In this document: positions 7,487 through 10,976 of the stretch, in pieces | Numbering within the stretch: the first letter of the stretch is position 1 | How the letters are laid out: the number at the start of each line of letters is the position of its first letter | NCBI GenBank assembly: GCA_003158495.1 | Contig: PMJT01000209.1 | Location: 1 to 10,976, forward strand | DNA from: Chloroflexota bacterium | GTDB lineage: Bacteria; Chloroflexota; Limnocylindria; Limnocylindrales; CSP1-4 | Reading direction: 5' to 3' | DNA length: 10,976 bases | The notes under the pieces: model-generated | What the model was told of the DNA's origin: nothing | Database searches by the model: none | What the model saw: only the letters and a program-made list of their open reading frames with translations | Program-made: the position numbers and the translations under genes

Positions 7487-8392
7487 TCAGTGAGCTCGCG
7501 GAGTCTCTTCGGGCTCGGCGGCGCGCGGGTGAACCGGGACAGCTTTGACGCCCGGGAGGAGGACTTCCTCTTCCTCGACGTCGGGCTCGAACGACAGAGC
7601 GGCGCCGCCGGCCAGGGCCGCGACGAGCTCGTCGGATGCGGCCATCTCGATCTCGACTTCGACCGGCGCCTCGGGCGCTTCCGGCTCGCCGGCGCTCGAA
7701 CGAGCGCCGCGCTCACGCTGGCCCTCGATGCAGGCGTCGGCAACAAGCTGACAGAGCAGCCGGATGGCGCGAATGGCGTCGTCGTTGGCCGGGATGATGT
7801 AGTCCAACTCGTCCGGGTCAACGTTCGTATCGCCGGTGCCGATGATCGGGAGCTCGAGCTTGCGGGCCTCTGTGACGGCGATCCGCTCACGATGCGGGTC
7901 TACGATGAAGACCATGCCGGGCAGGCGCTTCATCTTGCGAATGCCGCCGAATGCGTCGCGGAGGTGATCCATCTCCTCGACCAGCTTGGCAACTTCCTTC
8001 TTGGTGAGCCGCTCGAAGTCGCCGCCGGCCTGACGGGCCTCGAGCTGGTCGAGCAGGGCGACGCGCTTCTTGATCGTCACGAAGTTGGTAAGCATGCCGC
8101 CGAGCCAGCGGCGGTTGACATAGGGCTGACCGGCGCGCGTGGCTTCCTGGGCAACCGGCTCCTGGGCCTGCTTCTTGGTGCCGATGAAGAGCACGCTGTC
8201 GCCGCGGGCGATCGTGTCGCGGGCGGCCTCGAGGGCCAGGTCCAGGCGCTTGACGGTCTGGGCAAGGTCGATGATGTGGATCCCGTTGCGCTCCGCGAAG
8301 ATGAAGGGCTTCATCTTGGGGTTCCAGCGCCGGGTCTGGTGGCCGAAGTGGATTCCGGCTTCCAGAAGACTTCGCATCGAAACGGACGGCAT
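7487..8392 (-). CDS. rpsB: 30S ribosomal protein S2 with acidic C-terminal extension
   Basis: S2 binds late in 30S assembly at the head-body junction and is needed for S1 docking in bacteria that have S1. Family motifs are LLEAGIHFGHQTRRWNPKMKPFI's conserved core (HFGH at 15-18, RRWNPKM at 21-27), VNRRWLGGMLTN (92-103), and GTGDTNVDPDELDYIIPAND (185-204). The fold ends near residue 227. Residues 228-301 form an added tail rich in Glu, Ala and Pro, with an acidic run at 271-276, making the protein about 60 residues longer than E. coli S2. The ATG at 8390-8392 has AGGAGG (8400-8405) 7 nt upstream. As first gene of the operon it is preceded by a candidate promoter and a structured leader. In E. 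coli, S2 represses its own rpsB-tsf mRNA. Confidence 0.97.
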   Translation of the reverse strand: MPSVSMRSLLEAGIHFGHQTRRWNPKMKPFIFAERNGIHIIDLAQTVKRLDLALEAARDTIARGDSVLFIGTKKQAQEPVAQEATRAGQPYVNRRWLGGMLTNFVTIKKRVALLDQLEARQAGGDFERLTKKEVAKLVEEMDHLRDAFGGIRKMKRLPGMVFIVDPHRERIAVTEARKLELPIIGTGDTNVDPDELDYIIPANDDAIRAIRLLCQLVADACIEGQRERGARSSAGEPEAPEAPVEVEIEMAASDELVAALAGGAALSFEPDVEEEEVLLPGVKAVPVHPRAAEPEETPRAH

Positions 8393-8425
8393 GAACTGGC
8401 CTCCTGCGGTTGTTTCCTCCGCAGC
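8393..8425 (-). promoter_or_regulatory. rpsB ribosome binding site within a small hairpin
   Basis: On the minus strand CTGCGG (8419-8424) can pair with CCGCAG (8404-8409) around a 9-nt loop. The last bases of the second arm (8404-8405) are the first bases of the AGGAGG Shine-Dalgarno (8400-8405), which lies 7 nt before the rpsB ATG. A second purine-rich GGAGGAA sits next to and inside the loop. The arrangement would allow partial masking of the ribosome site. The pairing is seen directly; a regulatory role is inferred. Confidence 0.45.
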
Positions 8426-8433
8426 GCTCCTGC

Positions 8434-8472
8434 CGGGAACCGGAAGCCCGAAGGCCTACGGCACCGCTCCCG
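8434..8472 (-). promoter_or_regulatory. rpsB leader stem-loop with UUCG tetraloop
   Basis: In rpsB mRNA sense an outer stem CGGGA/UCCCG pairs 8468-8472 with 8434-8438. A middle CGG/CCG stem pairs 8464-8466 with 8441-8443. An inner five-pair stem AGGCC/GGCUU (8453-8457 with 8444-8448) is closed by C-G around a UUCG loop (8449-8452). C(UUCG)G loops are exceptionally stable and common in structured RNAs. No U-tract follows, so it is not a terminator. It lies in the centre of the untranslated leader. Confidence 0.4.
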
Positions 8473-8480
8473 ACACGGCA

Positions 8481-8572
8481 AACTGCGTGTGATCTCCGTT
8501 TCCGGCGGCAGTTGGGCCGTCGAAAGCGGGACTCGCCGCTAACGCGACGACGGCCGTCGCAACCTGCGACGG
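8481..8572 (-). promoter_or_regulatory. Upstream part of the rpsB leader: nested inverted repeats
   Basis: Three perfect pairings can form here. At 8554-8561 and 8565-8572 an 8-bp stem with a 3-nt loop lies right at the predicted 5' end of rpsB mRNA. GCCGTCG at 8516-8522 matches CGACGGC at 8548-8554. AACTGC at 8481-8486 matches GCAGTT at 8508-8513. CCGTCG and CGACGG each occur twice, so mutually exclusive pairings are possible. A leader of about 180 nt this rich in structure is typical of autoregulated ribosomal protein operons. Function is inferred. Confidence 0.4.
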
Positions 8573-8581
8573 CGTGGGCGG

Positions 8582-8608
8582 AGTGTAGCACAGCATCGGC
8601 GGAGTCTA
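8582..8608 (-). promoter_or_regulatory. Candidate rpsB operon promoter
   Basis: Reading the minus strand, TACACT at 8582-8587 is preceded by TGC, giving an extended -10 element. TAGACT at 8603-8608 could serve as a -35 with a short 15-bp spacer. Transcription would start near 8575, giving a leader of about 180 nt before the rpsB ATG. Each hexamer matches the sigma-70 consensus at four of six bases, so the evidence is moderate. It is the best candidate I find in the intergenic region. Confidence 0.4.
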
Positions 8609-8800
8609 GGCGGCCGGATCCGCGGGCCAAGCCCCGGGCTGGCACGTCAGCGCGAGCCAGGCGGGCCTGGCTCGCGGTCCTCACTCACGGGCGTCTGAGC
8701 GCGCTCGCTTCGCTCTTCGGACGCCGCCTCGCCCACGGCTCGCCTGAACTGCGGCGTGGTTCTGCCGCAGCGGTTGTGCCGCAACTGTACGCTCTCCGGC
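8609..8800. other. Divergent intergenic region with clustered inverted repeats
   Basis: There is no credible gene here. The stretch holds a bulged repeat GCC(A)AGCCC/GGGCTGGC around 8626-8643, a 26-nt near-perfect palindrome at 8651-8676, a 10-bp palindrome GAGCGCGCTC at 8697-8706, and a 7-bp stem CTGCGGC/GCCGCAG at 8749-8755 and 8764-8770. None is followed by a T-run on either strand. I find no good sigma-70 promoter for the plus-strand gene at 8801. A TACGCT at 8788-8793 would sit where a -10 element of a leaderless transcript would lie, but it matches the consensus poorly. Confidence 0.4.
8651..8676. repeat. 26-nt near-perfect palindrome
   Basis: CGCGAGCCAGGC (8651-8662) is followed by GG and by its exact reverse complement (8665-8676). 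In RNA it would form a stem of about ten pairs with a small loop. Without a T-tract on either side it is not a standard terminator. It could be an operator for a dimeric repressor between the divergent rpsB and capA-like genes, a REP-like element, or a factor-independent terminator of an unusual type. Confidence 0.6.
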
Positions 8801-10444
8801 ATGAGCTTCGCCTTCCGCCGGGGTCTTGCCGGTGCGGCCATCGCGTCTGGCATGGCCGTGGCGATCGTATCCGTGGCGTTGTCAGCGTCACCCGTTGCGC
8901 CGGCCGCTGCCGAGCCTCAACCGGACGCGACGGGCTCACTCGCGGAGGTCGGAGTCACCCAGGCGTTCCCGACGCCAGCTGCGGTCCTCACGGTGCCACC
9001 GACCATCGGGCCGGAGCCGACACCGACCCCGCTCGACGCCATCGTACCCGTGGCCTCGTTCTGGACGGCGACAGGCGACATCACGCTGCTGGACGTGACG
9101 AGGCTGTGGGCTGGGCGCTCCGACATCACGACTGAGACGCAGTACCGCTCGATGGTCGTGGCCGACGTGGACGCCAACGCCATGGCGGCCCGCCTCGGGT
9201 TCCCTGCGGCTGCCGGCGTCCGCGTGATGTCGGCCGACGAAGTCAAAGCCGCGGTCCGAGCCTCGCCTGCCACGCTGGGCCTCCTGCCGGCTGGGGACGT
9301 GACGCCCGACCTCCGCGCTCTCACCCTCAACGGTATCGCGCTCTTCGGCCCGGGACGGATCAAGACGCTCGGCGACTGGCCGCTGCTCGTCGCGGCGGCC
9401 ACGGCGGTGCCGTTCTCACTCATCGACGAGTGGACTCTGGCCGCCGGCGGCGACGTAAACCTGGACCGCTCCATCTACGTCAAGGCCGTGAAGTGGAACT
9501 ACGGGCCCGATTTCCCGTGGTCGGGCGGGCACGCGTCGATCAGTAGCTACGAATGCTGCGGCCCGGAGGGCGCGACGCTGGGCGTCGCCCGCGCCACAGG
9601 TGACGCGGGGGCACTGGCCCGGCGCTTCTCCGAGGCGGACCTGGCACTCGTCAATCTCGAGGGCTCGGCCCCGAATGACTTCGTCTATCGACCGAGCAGC
9701 CTCGTCTTCACCTTCGACCCGGCCCTCCTGGGCGGCCTGCGCGACGCCGGTATCGACGCCGTTTCGCTGGCAAACAACCACATCCGCAACGGCGGTGACC
9801 GGGGAGTGGTCGACACGTGCACGAACCTGGACTCGCTCGGAATTGCCCATACCGGCGCCGGCTCGAACCTGGACGCCGCACGTGCTCCAGCCTGGCTCGC
9901 CGCAGGCGGGCTACGTATTGCCGTGCTCGGGTACTCGGCCGTGGGGCACTCCAACTGGGCTACGGCCGCTCATCCGGGTGCGGCGCCGCTGGACCTGGTA
10001 TCGGCGGCGGCCGACATCCGTGCCGCTCGGGCGGCCGGGGCCGATCTCGTGATCGTCATGCCGCACTGGGGCGAGGAGTACAGCTACGCCCTGAGCGCCG
10101 AACAGAAAGACGAGGCTGCCGCCTTCGTGGCCGCCGGCGCCGACCTCGTTCTCGGCAGCCATTCCCACTGGGTCGGCGCAATCCAGTCGATCGACCGGCC
10201 GCAGGGTCCGGCCTTCGTCGACTACTCGCTTGGCGACCTGCTCTTCGACCTCAACCACGACCTCCAGTCGCAGGAAGGCGTCATCGCGACGATGACTTTC
10301 TCCGGCAAGCGCCTCGTCCAGGTCAACCTCGACCCCACGATCATGGTCGACCGCGCCCAGGTCGCATTGCTCGATAGATCCGGCGGCGGCCAGGCCGTGC
10401 TGGACGCTATCCGCCGCGCATCCCGTGGCCTGATCGGCTGGTAG
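8801..10444 (+). CDS. Exported CapA-family protein (PGA_cap, metallophosphatase-like fold)
   Basis: This 547-aa protein has a signal peptide or N-terminal anchor (FRR, then a hydrophobic stretch about 8-30, with Ala-rich cleavage-like residues up to 37). A Pro/Thr-rich linker follows (about 38-80), then an uncharacterised region (about 85-205) and a CapA domain (about 211-515). CapA landmarks are GGDVNLDRS (216-224), VNLEGS (284-289), LANNH (323-327), PHWGEEY (421-427), GSHSH (452-456) and YSLGDLLFD (475-483). CapA is needed for poly-gamma-glutamate capsule in Bacillus, but the family is broad and the substrate here is unknown. Residues about 226-275 form an insert between the first two motifs, with two adjacent cysteines (C252, C253). 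In region 140-185, SPATLGLLPAGDVTPDLRAL resembles periplasmic-binding-protein segments (inference). The ATG at 8801 is chosen for the signal peptide; no Shine-Dalgarno precedes it. In-frame GTG (8756) and TTG (8774) are less likely. No capsule genes adjoin it. Confidence 0.88.
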   Translation: MSFAFRRGLAGAAIASGMAVAIVSVALSASPVAPAAAEPQPDATGSLAEVGVTQAFPTPAAVLTVPPTIGPEPTPTPLDAIVPVASFWTATGDITLLDVTRLWAGRSDITTETQYRSMVVADVDANAMAARLGFPAAAGVRVMSADEVKAAVRASPATLGLLPAGDVTPDLRALTLNGIALFGPGRIKTLGDWPLLVAAATAVPFSLIDEWTLAAGGDVNLDRSIYVKAVKWNYGPDFPWSGGHASISSYECCGPEGATLGVARATGDAGALARRFSEADLALVNLEGSAPNDFVYRPSSLVFTFDPALLGGLRDAGIDAVSLANNHIRNGGDRGVVDTCTNLDSLGIAHTGAGSNLDAARAPAWLAAGGLRIAVLGYSAVGHSNWATAAHPGAAPLDLVSAAADIRAARAAGADLVIVMPHWGEEYSYALSAEQKDEAAAFVAAGADLVLGSHSHWVGAIQSIDRPQGPAFVDYSLGDLLFDLNHDLQSQEGVIATMTFSGKRLVQVNLDPTIMVDRAQVALLDRSGGGQAVLDAIRRASRGLIGW

Positions 10445-10447
10445 CGG

Positions 10448-10843
10448 CTACTCGGCCAGCGCGTTTCGGTAGAGCCGCGCGCTGAGCCGCCCGCCCTGAC
10501 CGGGCTCAACGACCGCCAGATCTACCGCGATCGGCAGGCGCGGCAGGGCCGATCCGTCAGGGAGACAGCCGCTCTCCAGCAGGCGGGCAACGCCGATCCG
10601 CAGCAGAGTGCGTTTGCGATGGTCCAGCGATTCTTCGGCGCCGCCGAAGTCGCGCGACCGGCGCCAACGAACCTCGACCACGACGAGCCGCGCCGGCGGG
10701 CCAGGGTCGATCGCGAGGACGTCCAGCTCGCTGCAGCCGTAGCGCAGGTTTCGGCCGAGCACCTGCCAGCCGAGCGCAGCGAGGCGTTCGGCCACGAGAA
10801 GTTCCGCCGCGTCGCCCGAGACCTGCCGTTCCGTTCGAGCCAA
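10448..10843 (-). CDS. yraN: YraN/UPF0102 family nuclease-fold protein
   Basis: This 131-aa protein belongs to the UPF0102 family, which has a restriction-endonuclease-like (PD-(D/E)xK) fold and no firmly established role. The conserved pattern is visible: DAAELLVAERLAALGW (11-26), RNLRYGCSELDVLAID (31-46) with E39 and D41, VVVEVRWRRS (54-63) with E57 and R59, then GGAEESLDHRKR (67-78). The usual Lys of ExK is Arg here, as also seen in E. coli YraN. TTG at 10841-10843 is chosen as start because GGAG (10849-10852) lies 5 nt upstream and the family N-terminus fits. It lies 16 nt after the stop of the upstream gene, probably in one operon, and runs into the capA-like gene tail to tail with 3 nt between stops. 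Confidence 0.9.
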   Translation of the reverse strand: MARTERQVSGDAAELLVAERLAALGWQVLGRNLRYGCSELDVLAIDPGPPARLVVVEVRWRRSRDFGGAEESLDHRKRTLLRIGVARLLESGCLPDGSALPRLPIAVDLAVVEPGQGGRLSARLYRNALAE

Positions 10844-10859
10844 GGCCGCTCCGACGGCG

Positions 10860-10976
10860 CTAGTCGATCAACTCCGCGACCGGCAGGTCGTCCTCGACCG
10901 CTTCGATGTCGTCGGCGTCTGCAATCGCGTCCGCGGCGGCATCCTGCCACAACGACATTTGCTGCCGATCACGGCA
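10860..10976 (-). CDS. C-terminal end of an unidentified protein upstream of yraN
   Basis: The last 38 codons and the TAG stop of a gene entering from the right edge are visible. The frame stays open to the window end. The tail is acidic (about ten Asp/Glu in the last 23 residues), preceded by RQQMSLWQDAA, and ends in VAELID. No domain can be recognised. In many bacteria rnhB (ribonuclease HII) lies directly upstream of yraN, and a variable C-terminal tail would fit it, but this is synteny only. The reading is supported by the short 16-nt gap to the yraN start. Confidence 0.55.
   Translation of the reverse strand, partial: CRDRQQMSLWQDAAADAIADADDIEAVEDDLPVAELID

Noticed and set aside
8647..8853. 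Minus-strand 68-codon open frame in the intergenic region
   Set aside because: It begins inside the capA-like coding region, crosses the palindromes and has low-complexity composition. No support as a gene.
8410..9135. Plus-strand open frame covering the divergent intergenic region and the start of the capA-like gene
   Set aside because: It is Arg/Pro-rich, lacks a ribosome site and overlaps the signal peptide region in another frame. The inverted repeats explain the region better.

Overview
The window comes from a GC-rich bacterial chromosome and holds one long minus-strand housekeeping operon, a divergent plus-strand gene for an exported CapA-family protein, and a convergent minus-strand yraN gene. 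The source is probably Chloroflexota or a neighbouring GC-rich lineage. This rests on the high GC content, the short Thermus-like EF-Ts (197 aa), a prolyl-tRNA synthetase N-terminus of the archaeal/eukaryote-like type, GTG and TTG starts, and a CapA protein with an unusual Cys-Cys insert. The assignment is an inference, not a certainty.

Operon, positions about 8610 down to 1, minus strand, in transcription order: rpsB (ribosomal protein S2), tsf (EF-Ts), pyrH (UMP kinase), frr (ribosome recycling factor), uppS (undecaprenyl diphosphate synthase), cdsA (CDP-diacylglycerol synthase), dxr (DXP reductoisomerase), an rseP-like M50 site-2 protease, ispG (HMBPP synthase) and the first 33 codons of proS. 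From tsf to ispG the genes overlap or are separated by 0 to 9 nt, so translational coupling is likely. The two wider gaps are rpsB/tsf (82 nt) and ispG/proS (103 nt). The cluster links translation (S2, EF-Ts, RRF, ProRS) with nucleotide supply for RNA and envelope precursors (PyrH). It also links the MEP isoprenoid pathway (Dxr, IspG) to its main envelope user, the C55 carrier lipid made by UppS, and to phospholipid synthesis (CdsA) and membrane proteolysis (M50 protease).

Intergenic region 8393-8800: this divergent stretch holds a candidate rpsB promoter (extended -10 near 8582-8587) and a roughly 180-nt rpsB leader rich in inverted repeats. One is an 8-bp hairpin at the predicted mRNA 5' end, one is capped by a UUCG tetraloop, and one partly overlaps the Shine-Dalgarno sequence. 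The rest of the region carries a 26-nt near-perfect palindrome (8651-8676) and further inverted repeats. I see no convincing promoter or ribosome binding site for the capA-like gene.

Right end: the capA-like gene (8801-10444, plus) meets yraN (10448-10843, minus, TTG start) tail to tail with 3 nt between the stops. Upstream of yraN is the acidic 38-residue C-terminus of a gene that runs off the window, possibly rnhB by synteny only.

Most of the window is a conventional core operon. The least ordinary elements are the structured rpsB leader, the palindrome cluster, an extra segment of about 18 residues in Dxr, low-complexity tails on S2, UppS and PyrH, and the architecture of the CapA-like protein.
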